Below, piece by piece: positions 51,301-62,125 of a stretch of 64,000 bases of DNA. Under the pieces are notes generated by a model. The model made no database searches. It was not told where the DNA came from and saw only the letters and a program-made list of their open reading frames with translations. The stretch spans positions 1,984,001 through 2,048,000 of the forward strand of contig JACZZP010000017.1 of the NCBI GenBank assembly GCA_015183035.1. The letters are read 5' to 3'. The stretch comes from Meloidogyne chitwoodi (Eukaryota > Nematoda > Chromadorea > Rhabditida > Meloidogynidae). Each line of letters starts with the position of its first letter. Position 1 is the stretch's first letter. The position numbers and the translations under genes are program-made.

Positions 51301-52389
51301 TATTAAATTTCCAGCTGTATCTGTTGTTCCCATAAACTTTAAAAATTAATTTTATTATTAAAATTAAATTTTTAATTAAGTGATTTCTTTAAAAAAATTT
51401 AATTATTTTTTACATCATTAGAAAACAAAGCAGAGTCTTTAGGTGTAGGCAATGCCCCATCCAAAGTAGAATCCCAATAAGGAAGTGCCACAGAAGGATC
51501 AATTTGCTTTAGTGCAATTTCAAATCGTTTGACGAATTCCCTATGCCAAGGTAAAAATCCTGGTCCACTGTGAGCACTTCCAGATGTTGCAAATTGTGAA
51601 TGAATTGTAGCAATTCTGGCATATTCTCCACTTGCCTTAATTCCCTTAAGGGCAGCATGCTAAAAAATTAAAAATATTTTTTTTTTAAATTAAATTAATT
51701 TTCTAACAAATCTAGCCCTTTCATCATCAGACAACATTCTATATTCTTTACGAATTGATTTTCTTAAAGTCGGTAATGAACAAGTGTTTGTTCCTGTTTG
51801 GCCATTACCTTAATTAAATTAATTTTTAAAATTTATAAATTAATTTTAAAAAATTTTTAAATTTATTTTTAATAGTTTAAATTATAATTTATAATTTAAA
51901 CTTAAAATATACCTCCCAAATAATTACACAAACAGCCAATATCCATGCATTGATAAGGAGTTGAAGCAACTGGTGCAAGTTCTCCGGCAAGTAAAGGAGC
52001 TTAATTATAAACAATTTTTAATAATATTTTATATTTTTTTAATTAGATTAACTCAAAATAAAATTAATTAAAAATTACCTGGAAGTCCAGGAATGGCTGG
52101 AGGAAGGGGTATTTCTGTTGTAACTGCAGGAGCCTCCTACAAAAGTTTAAAAAAGTTTAAAAAAATTAAAAAAAGCATTTTTGTAATAAAATAAATTATT
52201 TAAATTAATTTAAATAATATTTACCCGAGCATTTTTATCCCACCGATGTAATTGTTCACAAACAATTCTTAGCGCAGATGTCGGCGCTGCAGAACAATCC
52301 ATTTGTGCATTAATAAATGAAGGAAATGTTGCGATTGTAATAAATAAATATTTTAAAATTGAAGCAGAATATGGTTCAAATTTACCCAT
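48329..52389 (-). CDS. Tyrosinase C with four C-terminal ShK domains
   Basis: 25 exons: 52389-52225, 52136-52079, 51999-51913, 51808-51708, 51659-51414, 51336-51268, 51155-51097, 51059-50996, 50947-50912, 50862-50758, 50714-50643, 50597-50547, 50504-50404, 50352-50211, 49916-49863, 49820-49759, 49720-49675, 49625-49598, 49530-49457, 49388-49313, 49228-49152, 49092-48990, 48927-48800, 48755-48651, 48466-48329; 748 aa. Signal region and [14 protein letters not shown] are followed by CuA ([18 protein letters not shown]) and CuB (THGNVH, FFVHHSF). After the Cys-rich module and a short Thr linker come four ShK modules (about residues 470-665) with typical GECxxNxxWM and SCGRC, ACGMC, SCNTC-type ends. 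A basic stretch (RSGRRKRN) and an acidic tail end the protein. Exon 51659-51414 equals two exons of the paralogues fused (134+112 nt), and the exon equivalent to 41111-41012 is split in two here. Nematode tyr genes with ShK tails are known. Confidence 0.9.
49985..50195. repeat. TTTTTAAATCAGAATTATTGTA (22-bp) repeat cluster in tyrosinase C intron
   Basis: About eight copies of the 22-bp unit (AAATCAGAATTATTGTATTT) lie in the intron before the exon at 49916. The same unit recurs upstream of the gene at 52440-52640. Confidence 0.85.
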
Positions 52390-53489
52390 TTTTTTATTTT
52401 TCTAAGTAATTTAAAACTTTATTTTAAAAATATTGTAAAATAAATCAGAAATTAAACTTTATACAAATCAGAATTATTGTAAACAGGCGAAAATACAATA
52501 CTAAATTAAAATTCTGATTTGTAATTAATAGTTGATATTACAATTAAACTTTAAATCAGAATAATTGTATTTTTAAATCAGAATTATTGTATTTTTAAAT
52601 CAGAATTATTGTATTTTTAAATCAGAATTATTGTATTTTTAAATTATTTACAAAAATATAACACAAAGTATTTTTAATGCGCAACCTATTTTTATTATTA
52701 ATAAATTTGTAAAATTGAAAATAAGAAAAATTGAAGAAAAAAATAAATTGAGTGTGTTGTGTTATTTTATAGTTGTTTTAGTTGCCGAATGCCCCCTCTT
52801 CATTTTTCTCTTGATTATTTTTGATGACAGTCAAACAACAAAATTACTCACAAAATTTTACCACTTTTCATATTTAGGTGTTCCTTTTATTTTTACATAA
52901 AAACAGGTTTAAAAACAATTTGTTGAGCAATTCTGCTAAAAATTAATAACGAAGACGAACACTTTTAAAATAATTAAGCGAATAGTGAGATGGCCTGAGA
53001 AGATGCCTAAATTAATTTTTTATTTTTTTTTGCACTTTTTCTTATTTATTAATGCACTCTTCTATTCAAAAATATTATTTTAAATATTATTAAAAATGTA
53101 ATAATTTAATTAATCATTTTATGACGCAGTAATATTGCTGTATTAATATAAAACAAATTAATAAAATTTTTAAAAAAATAATAATAAAATCATCCCTCTG
53201 ATTTGAAAAAATATTTTTTTAAATCAATAACCTCAAATAGAAATTTATTCGCACAACCTAAACAATGCCATAATTAACTCCCGTCTAAGGTCACGCTCTT
53301 CAATTTTTTCTTGCATTTTTATTGTATTTTTAATTGAGTTTATTACCTTAGGGAAAATTGGAATAAAAAAATAAAAATATTTTTTTAATTTAAAAAAATA
53401 AAAATTAATTTATAAAGTGAAATTCCTAAAAAACAAAAAAATAATATATTTAAAATTTATTTATCTTCAGTAAATAATTTTAAAAATAT
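52390..53489. other. Intergenic region between tyrosinases C and D
   Basis: Upstream flank of C and 3' flank of D. The AATCAGAATTATTGTA unit is repeated at 52440-52640. Further on it is AT-rich; the plus-strand frame at 52715-52900 has no splice context or domain. A small unexplained Glu/Arg-rich stretch is at 53260-53335 on the minus strand. Confidence 0.5.
52440..52640. repeat. AATCAGAATTATTGTATTTTT repeat upstream of tyrosinase C
   Basis: Five to seven copies of the same 22-bp unit found in the gene's own intron, here within 250 bp of the start codon. Confidence 0.8.
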
Positions 53490-56400
53490 TCAAAAAGTGC
53501 ATAAACATTGACAATTATTCGTTGAATTTAATGAACAAAATGATGATGTTGTTGTTGTTTTGTCTGTATGTTTTGTTGTTTCAACACAAACATTATTTAA
53601 ACAAATACTTTCAAAACAAACATCTTCTCCTTTAAATTAAATTTAAATTTTTAAAATTAAAATAATTCTTAAAATTAAAATTTAATTTTTAAAATTACAA
53701 TTTAATTTTTAAAATTAAAACCATTAATAAATCCTGAACAATTTCCACCCAAACAAGCTTTAGCTGCGCAGTGAGGGTTTCCATGGGAGAGGTCACAAAA
53801 TAACCATCTAATTTATTTAAAATTAATTTTTAAATATTTTTTTTATTAAAAAATTAATTTTAAAAATTTTTCCTTACTTAGAGCCACAATCAGGATTATT
53901 TATTGAACAAGTAGGCCTAGGGGCATATTCATACATATTATCAGTATAATCATTTCTTAATCCATCACAATTTCTTAGAGGCTTAAAAATTAAAGAATAA
54001 ATTAAAATAATTAAATTTACATAAAATTGTGCCATTGTAGAATATTTGAAGTGAGCAGAGGCTTCACAAGCCTAAAAAATTAATTTAAAATTATTATTAT
54101 TATTTTTTAATTTACAGCAATATCAGGGGGATAATCATTTTCCCTTTGATAACGATTTTGCCTTTTTAAACGCCATCCTTCAAAAATCTAAAATAATTTA
54201 AAAATTAAAAAAAAATTATTTCCTTACCAAATCAATAAAAGAATGTAAAAAATAAAAACAAGGATCATTTGCTGATGTTCTGGCAGTTAACATATCACCA
54301 CCTGTAAAACCGTGAAGGTTTCCATGAGGGTACTTGAAAATAGTTAAATTAATTATATTATTATACCTATATTAAATTTATTAAAATTAAATCAGAATTT
54401 ATAAATAAATTCTGATAATTTATAAATAAATTCTGATTTAATTCTGAATAATTCTGAGATATTTCTGAATTAATTCTGATTATTTCTTATTTAATTCTGA
54501 TTAATTCTGAATAAATTCTGATTTATTATCAATAAATTCTGAATTAGTTCTGAGATATTTCTGAATTAATTCTGATTATTTCTTATTTAATTCTGATTAA
54601 TTCTGAATAAATTCTGATTTATTCTGAATAATTCTGAGATATTTCTGAATTAATTCTGATTATTTCTTATTTAATTCTGATTAATTCTGAATAAATTCTG
54701 ATTTATTCTGAATAATTCTGAGATATTTCTGAATTAATTCTGATTATTTCTTATTTAATTCTGAATTAATATATTTTTACCTCTATCCATTCCCAATTTA
54801 AAGTTATATTACATTCAGAATAAGGCATTGTATATGCAAGAACATTTCTAATGTCAGTTTGATCGTAAACATCATTAATTCTTTAAATAAAATTTTATTT
54901 TTATTAATTATTTATTACTCTTCGTCAGTAAGGCATTCACCCATTTCGCCTACTGTTCGTGTAATGAATGGATTACCCTGAATATTATTAATTTAATAAA
55001 TTTAAATATTTAGTTAAGGTAAATAGGTAGTTGACTGCCTACCTGTCTGCAAAGGAAATTTGCAGAGCACAGGCAATATTTGCTTTTTTGGCGTTAGGAG
55101 AAGTGCACGCTTATTTTTCCTTCTCCGCTATAATATGCCTTTTGGCACTTGGAAAGAGGGATAAAATAATCAAAATTAAAAACATTTATTTTATAAATGA
55201 TCAAAGAACATAAATTTTGGACAACATTCTCAAATATATTTCTAAAATATCAAGGGGATAACAACCTTTAATGCAATTAAAATGGAGGGATAAAAACCAG
55301 TAAAAGGACAAATATTTAGGTAATTCAGTTTCTGTAATGTCTCATCTGACGAACAATTCTGAATCTTAATCTATTCCAAAAAGCTTCGATCTGTTTTAAT
55401 CTTTAATCACTTTTAAAATAATATATTTTCACTTTATTATTAATTAATTTTGATTATTTTATCCCTTTCTTTCCAAGTGCCAAAAGGCATATTATAGCGG
55501 AGAAGGAAAAATAAGCGTGCACTTCTCCTAACGGAAAAAAAGCAAATATTGCCTGTGCTCTGCAAATTTCCTTTGCAGACAGGTAGGCAGTCAACTACCT
55601 ATTTACCTTTAGTTAATACTTCAATTGTTTTCCAAGGAGAAAATGGACCATTGCTAACATAATTAGAGGAGTCAGTACTGCCAAGGAACTAAATATAATT
55701 GATTTGTTGAATATTAAATAAATTCTGATTTAATTCTGAATTATTTATGACTAAATTCTGATTTAATTCTGAATTATTTATGTCTAAATTCTGATTTAAT
55801 TCTGAATTATTTATGACTAAATTCTGATTTAATTCTGAATTATTTATGTCTAAATTCTGATTTAATTCTGAATTATTTATGACTAAATTCTGATTTAATT
55901 CTGAATTATTTATGACTAAATTCTGATTTAATTCTGAATTATTTATGACTAAATTCTGATTTAATTCTGAATTATTTATGGCTAAATTCTGATTTTTAAA
56001 AATTATTTCTGGTTTTTTATTTATTATTTAATTTTACAGCAGCAGTAAATAAGCATGAATCCTTTGGACTAGGTAAACGCCCATCTAAAGTTGAATCCCA
56101 ATAAGGAAGGTAAAGATCTGGGTTACATTTTCTTATTACTAATTCATATCTTAAAATAAATAAATATACTTTATTTAATTAAAAAAACTCTTTAGTCAAT
56201 TCTCTGTGAAAAACAAGAAAAGCAGGCCCTCCATGTGCTCCCCCAGATTCAAAAGCTTTTTTATGTAATTCTGCAAAATTATCATATTCACCAGAATTTT
56301 TTAATTTTCGAATACAGTCAAACTTTAAAATAAAATACATTTTTATTAAATTATTTAATTTTACAATATCTATTCTTTCCTCATCTGTAATCATCCTCAA

Positions 56401-56963
56401 TTCCTTTCGAATTGCTTTTTTGAATATTTGTCCATTTGAAAGAGTACAGTCATTTACAGAACCATTTGAATAACCAATAAAAAAATTATTTATTTATTTA
56501 TTAAATATAAAATGTCAAAGAATAATAAAATTTAAATAAAAAATTATATGTATTATTTACCCCCAAGAAAAGGACAACAACAGCTTAAATTAATACAATC
56601 TTTAATTGTTTGATTATTTATACTTAAATCAGGTACATCGCCCGTCATATTAATTAATTGTTTTGATAATTCTGTTAATTCTGTTAATAATATTTTTTAA
56701 TTTATTTTAATTTTAATCGACTCTCTAACCTGACTGGGCATTCTAAAAAATTTAAAATAATTTTTTAATATTTTTTTTAATTTTTTAAAAACCTCAGCAT
56801 TGTTCCTAGCAGTCATTAAATTTGTACACATTATTTGTTTGGCCTTATTTGGAGCTTCACTACAATTAAACATAAATTTAGAAGTAAATTCAATATTATT
56901 TAATGAATTTACAAATAAAATATTAATATAAAATAATAAAATGCCCAAAAAAGCAAAATACAT
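53490..56963 (-). CDS. Tyrosinase D, short tail; one non-AG splice acceptor
   Basis: 15 exons: 56963-56793, 56742-56730 (13 nt), 56680-56561, 56474-56365, 56322-56189, 56149-56038, 55688-55620, 54977-54919, 54880-54781, 54332-54228, 54187-54116, 54071-54021, 53981-53878, 53807-53722, 53629-53490; 481 aa. Signal peptide, NCSEAPNKAKQIMC, CuA (AELHKKA, AHGGPAFLVFH), CuB (PHGNLH, FYFLHSF; only the second His of the usual pair remains), LPYWDST, Cys-rich module, then a short tail ending QCLCTF. The exon at 56474 is preceded by ..TTTATTG, not AG, at exactly the paralogue boundary, and no AG lies in that intron. The intron 54978-55619 carries a 590-bp inverted-repeat transposon; introns 54333-54780 and 55689-56037 are filled with tandem repeats. 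May be a working gene with a GT-TG intron or a decaying copy. Confidence 0.82.
54385..54775. repeat. Long tandem repeat (about 80-90 bp unit) in tyrosinase D intron
   Basis: Four copies of a unit starting gatatttctgaattaattc, itself built from TTCTGA(A/T)TTAA subrepeats. It occupies most of intron 54333-54780. Confidence 0.85.
55018..55607. mobile_element. Mutator-like (9-bp TSD) MITE with roughly 165-bp inverted repeats
   Basis: 590 bp, starting GGTAAATAGGTAGTTGACTG and ending with its exact complement. The terminal inverted repeats run about 165 bp each with only a few differences. The element is flanked by the 9-bp direct repeat TTTAGTTAA (55009-55017 and 55608-55616). Each arm also has an internal hairpin (CTGCAAAGGAAATTTGCAG). 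No transposase frame is present. Long TIRs plus 9-bp duplication fit the Mutator/MULE superfamily, but the family is inferred. It inserted a few bases from the donor of a tyrosinase D intron, enlarging it from about 45 to 642 bp. Confidence 0.82.
55715..55995. repeat. 33-bp tandem repeat in tyrosinase D intron
   Basis: About eight near-identical copies of a 33-bp unit containing TTATTTATGACTAAATTCTG; variants differ at one base (tgact/tgtct/tggct). It lies in intron 55689-56037. Confidence 0.9.
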
Positions 56964-57516
56964 TTTGCTAAAAATTAAATAAAAATTAATTTTTTTAAAT
57001 TTATTTATTTATTTAACTCAGAAAGCAATATTTATATTGATAAAAAATTATACAAATGTTAAAATACCTAAATAACCTAAATATTTTATGTGTTGTGTTT
57101 ACATTGCTTATATTTTTATTTTTAAACGTATAAAAAGGTTGAAATATTAAAACAACTTTTTTAATAAAAAATAAAAATATTACAAGACTAAAAATTATTT
57201 TTTTTTAATAAATAAATTTATTAAAATAACTAATATATTTAGTTTAAAAAATATAAATTTATTTAAAAAAAATTTTTATTTTTTAAATTTTAGTATCAAA
57301 AAAAAGCTTAGAGTTTGTAGATTAATTTATCATCAAAAAATTTTTTTTTCAAAAGAAAAATTAAATTTTATGAAATTTTTTAACATATACATGTGTTTAT
57401 TCAATTTATGAACATTTTATTAAAATAAATAAAATTAAAAATATTTATAATTAAGGATAGGGAAAGTGATTAGAAAAAAATTAAATTTTTTTATAAATAG
57501 GTAATAAAAATTATTA
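56964..57516. other. Intergenic stretch between tyrosinases D and E
   Basis: 553 bp of AT-rich DNA upstream of D. Nothing recognised apart from homopolymer runs. Confidence 0.45.
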
Positions 57517-59875
57517 TTAATCATAATAATAATCATCTTCCACGCAGACATTGTTTTCACAAATACTATCATGACAAACTTGCTCTCCTTTAATAAAAAA
57601 AAATAATTCTTAAAATTAAAATTTAATTTTTAAAATTACAATTTAATTTTTAAAATTAAAACCATTAATAAATCCTGAACAATTTCCACCCAAACAAGCT
57701 TTAGCTGCGCAGTGAGGGTTTCCATGGGAGAGGTCACAAAATAACCATCTAATTTATTTAAAATTAATTTTTAAATATTTTTTTTATTAAAAAATTAATT
57801 TTAAAAATTTTTCCTTACTCAGATCCACAATCATGATTATTTATTGAACAAGTTGGCCTAGGGGCATATTCATACATATTATCTGTATATTCATTTTTAC
57901 ATCCTTCAATATTCTTATAATTCTAATAAAATAAATAAATTAATTTAATTAAATATTTTTGATATTAATTAATTAATTAGAAGATCCCCAAATTTAAATA
58001 AATTTTTTATTTTAAAAATTACAGGAAATTGAGACATTGCTGTATCTCTAAAGTGAAGACGTAATGCACATGCCTAAAAATAAAAATAAATTAATTAATT
58101 ATTTTAAATACTCACAGCATTATTAGGCGGATATTCTATTGGACGTTGAGTATAATTCTGTCTCTGTTTACGCCACAATTCAAAAAGCTTAAAATTAATA
58201 AATTAAATTTTAAAAATTTAAAAAATAACCAAATCAACAAAGCAATGATGATTATAAAAGATAGGGTCATTCGCAGCAGTTCTTGGATTGCCCATATGGC
58301 CACCAATAAAATTATGTACTGTATTGTGCCCGTACTTTAAATAAATATTTTATTTAAAGAAATTATTATTTTTTAAATTACTTCAGGATAACCAAATTGT
58401 ACTTCGTAGGGACAACCACTATCAGGTCTAGAAAAGGCAAGGATATTTTTAATGTCTGTCTGTTGCAATTGCCAAATAATACTGAAAAATAAAAAAAATA
58501 TTTAAATATTCTGATTTTTAAATATTAAATTAAAATTTATACTCATTTTCTGGATAACATGTACCACTTCTGCCGACAGAACGTCTCAAATAGTTATCAT
58601 TCTAATATTTGAAAAAATTATTAGTTTAAGTCAAATTATTTTTTAATAAACCTCCAATGTTTCCCAGGGAGAAAAGGGACCATTAATTACTTGACCATTT
58701 GAATTTGTGCTTCCAAAAAACTATAAATTAAATATTCTGATTTTTTAAATTCTGATTTTTAAATTCTGATTTTTATAATATTCTGATTTTTAAATTCTGC
58801 TTTTTATTTTGTTTACCGATTCTGAGAACAAGCAAGAATCCTTTGGTTTGCTCAATCTGCCATCCAATGTTGAATCCAAATACGGTAAACAAACATTTGT
58901 TGTTTGTGAAATTTGAAATTCTGCTTCACGAAGCATTATTTCACATCTTTAAAATATTTAATTAATTAATATTTTTAATTATTATTATTTACCTTTTAAG
59001 AAATTCTCTATGCCATGGAAGAAAGGATGGGCCAAAATGTCCAGCATGTTCAGCTACAGTATCTTTGTGTAGCACTGCACATAAATCAAAATCACTATTT
59101 TTCTTCATTTGTTTTACGGCTGCGAACTTTATTTTAAATTAAAAGAAATAATTAAATATATAAAATTACATAATCTGCCCTTTCTTTATTTGTTAGCATT
59201 CTGATTTCTTTTCTAACACATTTTTGAAGCTTATTGCCTGACGGAAGTGTACAATCATTTACTTGACCATTACTTGTACCTTTAAATTATTTTTTAATTA
59301 AAAATTAAATTTTTTACCATTAAAAAAAGGGCAAAGACAGTTTAATTCAAGACAGTTGAATTCTGCTCTATCTGGCGTTGGATCAGGAAAACCTCCATCA
59401 GGACCTGGAGGCCCTTTTTAAATTTTTAGTTTTCTTGATTAGTAATATGTAAAAATTACTTGCAGTAACCTGTATTTAAATGAATTAAAAAAAATTATTT
59501 TTAAAAATTAATATTTTGTAATAATTTGAACTAGGTTACTCTCGTTATAAGGACACAAAGGTTATAAGGAAATTCAATGCTTTTTTAATAAAAATAATAA
59601 ATTGGTATAATATAAAGGGATTAGAAGGTATAAGTACAAAATGGATATAAATACACCCTTGGGCATATTGGGTGTCCTTATAACAAGAGTCAGTTTTCAA
59701 TTATTTTAAAAAATTAAATATTTTATTAAAAATATACCGGAGGTTCATTGTAAATTTCCTCCATAATTAGACAACTATTCCTTTTTTCTATAGGAAATTT
59801 GTTGCAATCAAATTCACAATTAATTACAGTTTTTGAAAAAGATGTTAATAAAATTAATAAATAAATAACCAACAT
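57517..59875 (-). CDS. Tyrosinase E, short acidic tail
   Basis: 15 exons: 59875-59738, 59469-59460 (10 nt), 59413-59318, 59279-59170, 59126-58993, 58946-58817, 58720-58652, 58601-58543, 58481-58382, 58334-58230, 58187-58116, 58073-58023, 57922-57819, 57748-57663, 57587-57517; 444 aa. Signal peptide, [13 protein letters not shown], CuA ([18 protein letters not shown]), CuB (GHNTVH, FYNHHCF), Cys-rich module, acidic end (VEDDYYYD). Exon 58946-58817 is 18 nt longer than in the paralogues, and the usual LPYWDST is LPYLDST, a Trp to Leu change at a normally invariant site. About 218 bp covering exon 57748-57663 and its flanking introns look identical to 53661-53877 of gene D. Confidence 0.88.
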
Positions 59876-60238
59876 TTTATTAAAATAAAAATAAGCTTTT
59901 TTTAATAATTAAAGGAGGAACTTATATTAAATTTAATTTTTATTTAATTTTTAATTTATTTTCTAAAAATTGCTTTTATTTAAATAAAGAATTTTGGAAA
60001 CAATTTTTATTTTATTATTTAGATTGAGGAAGTTTATTTTTATTTTTAATAAAATTTTGTTGAATGATGTTACATTATTATTTATTTAATTTTATTACCA
60101 ACAAAATTGTTTATTGTGTTTATCATAGTCAAATGATGCTTTGATGTATTTATTTATTTTTTTAATTAATAAAAATATTATTTTGAATTTTCATGTCTGA
60201 ATTTTTATTTAAAAAAATATAATAAATTTATTTAGAAA
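59876..60238. other. Intergenic stretch
   Basis: 363 bp of AT-rich DNA between the start of tyrosinase E and the end of the LYAR-type gene. No exon-like frame. Confidence 0.4.
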
Positions 60239-60544
60239 TTATTTCCTCTTTTTCAGCTTAATTTTGTTATTTTATAATTTAAATAATATTATTTAATATT
60301 TTTAATTTTTATAAATTTAATAAAGTTTAAAAAAAACCTTGTTAATAGCCATATCAATATAATTAACAACACATTCTTTTTCAGTTTTATCGAAACAATT
60401 TAAATGTAGTCGAAAACTTTTGCCGTTAAACAATTGTTGACAATCAATACAAGTAAATAAACAATTTTTACATTTTAATAAATGTCTTTTTATTTGTGTT
60501 TTATTTAAAGATTCGTTACAATTGTTGCAAGTGAAGAAAACCAT
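60239..60544 (-). CDS. Short LYAR-type zinc-finger protein
   Basis: Exon 60544-60338 plus a probable last exon 60256-60239 (74 aa). The start MVFFTCNNCNESLNKTQ and the pattern C-x2-C..H..C-x2-C..C-x2-C..H-x3-C match the N-terminal double zinc finger of LYAR-like nucleolar proteins. Known family members are several times longer and have Lys-rich tails; here only a short basic end (LKKRK) follows, so this is either a minimal paralogue, a truncated copy, or has further exons not recognised. It sits alone inside the tyrosinase cluster. Confidence 0.6.
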
Positions 60545-62125
60545 TGAGCTGAAAATAAACTTAAAAAAAAAAGTAAGTTAAAATCATTAAAAATGCTTGA
60601 CGTTTGAAAAATTTCAAGCGCGCAAACTAACAAAAAACACAACGCCAAAATATTTTTATGAAGAAGCCGGATAATCGCAAAATTTGTAGCTTTTTTAAAT
60701 AATTTAGCTGTTTGGACATTTTGTCTTTTTATTATATTTAAGTATTTCGTTATTATTCTTCAGCTGGGCAAAGTTTCTTTCTATGCGTATATTAGAGAAA
60801 CAAAAAAGAAAAGAGAGTGTGTATGACTGTTAGAGTTTATAGTATTAAGGTTATAAAATTACATGTCTTTTATTTCTCGCCTGAAATATATTTGTTTTCT
60901 CTGCTTATGTTTTCAATTTTTGTTAGCCTCTTCGGTTTAATTACCCAAGTTTAAGGTACTAAATGTTCCAGCCCTTTTTAAAGTGGTGACTTGGATAAAT
61001 TTTGGAATTGCTTTGCCTGATGGTGAGGCTTAAAATGATTGTAATATTGTGGAGTTTGGTTATTTTAAGTCTGGGTTGATAGACTAATGTGATAACAGAG
61101 AATTAAAACTAATGTTTTTGTTGTTTTCGTTAATATTATTTATTGGTTTTAATAATTGTTTACTACTGAAAATTAAAAGTCCAGACTTAAAATTTATTTT
61201 ATTAAACAAAGAAAGAAGATTATAGGCGTTATGTGTAATAATGGCCTCCGAAACTTGCAGACCGAACTTTAAAGACCTTCATTAGAGTAAAGAAAAATTT
61301 AGGGAAAAAATAAAAAATGTAAAAAATTAAAAAATAAATATTAAAGTAAGTTCTGTCCCGAAATTTAGGTTGTATAATGTCGCAGCTCATTTATAAAAAT
61401 TTATTTGATAAACAATTTTATCTTTTATATTTATTTTTTAATTTTTTACATTTTTTATTTTTTCCTAAATTTTTTTTTACTCTAATGACGGTCTGTAAAG
61501 TTTGGTCTGCAAGTTTCGCACCACAGTAATAATGAAACTGGATGGCAGCAGTTATGAATAAATTCATAATTTTATTTATTTTGGTATTTAATGTAGTACC
61601 ATTCGAAAGAGCTCGAAAAGCTGAATCAAATGAGCCATTTTTTAAAAATTTAATGATTAAAATTCGAGAACCAGGTTCACGAACATAGAAATATATTGGG
61701 GGAGAATAAATATTTTAATTGAAGAAAGTAGGAGAGATAAAAGAGAACAGAGTTTTACTCGAAGGAAAGATGTAGGCCTATGAGATTAGAGTTAAGCTGA
61801 ATGGAACCCATTCGATAATTATATTGATGTTTTATTTGAAGGAATACTTAGACCTATGCTTTTAGTTATACTTAGTCTTTATAAATAAACCACATTATAA
61901 TTATAGCCTTAGAATTTCATACAAAATTAATTTTATTAAAAAAATATTTGTTGGCAAAGCATATTAATATAATTAATGAAAAAAGAATATGAAAGAACAT
62001 AAAAAAGTATAGCAGTTTTACAAAATTTCTAAATTTTGACTATTCTTAAAAGAATTTATTTATAATTAATTTAAAAGAAATATCCAAATATGTTCAATAG
62101 TATTGTGTCTCCAGATTATATCATT
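60545..62125. other. Intergenic region with an inverted-repeat element
   Basis: 1.58 kb, less AT-rich than most spacers. It holds an inverted-repeat element at 61244-61525 and a plus-strand fragment at about 60955-61033 with locally coding-like composition (LFKVVTWINFGIALPDGEA) but no start or splice context. The part 61590-61690 is unexplained. Confidence 0.5.
61244..61525. mobile_element. Foldback MITE, probable 9-bp TSD
   Basis: The arms CGAAACTTGCAGACCgAACT and its complement are about 100 bp each and near-identical (gaccttcattagagtaaa, aaaaatttaggga etc.). The element is flanked by GTAATAATG at 61235-61243 and 61526-61534. The last five to seven terminal bases do not pair, so the exact ends are approximate. 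Confidence 0.65.

Noticed and set aside
44355..52389. Operon-like cotranscription of tyrosinases B and C
   Set aside because: They are convergent, so a shared polycistronic transcript is impossible.
55031..55213. Plus-strand 60-codon frame inside the MITE
   Set aside because: Lies in a terminal inverted repeat and has no transposase similarity.
54385..55995. Regular repeats in tyrosinase D introns considered as a CRISPR array
   Set aside because: Eukaryotic intronic tandem repeats without unique spacers or cas genes.
60949..61033. Plus-strand fragment with coding-like composition (KVVTWINFGIALPDGEA)
   Set aside because: No start, acceptor or homologue; kept only as a note in the intergenic entry.
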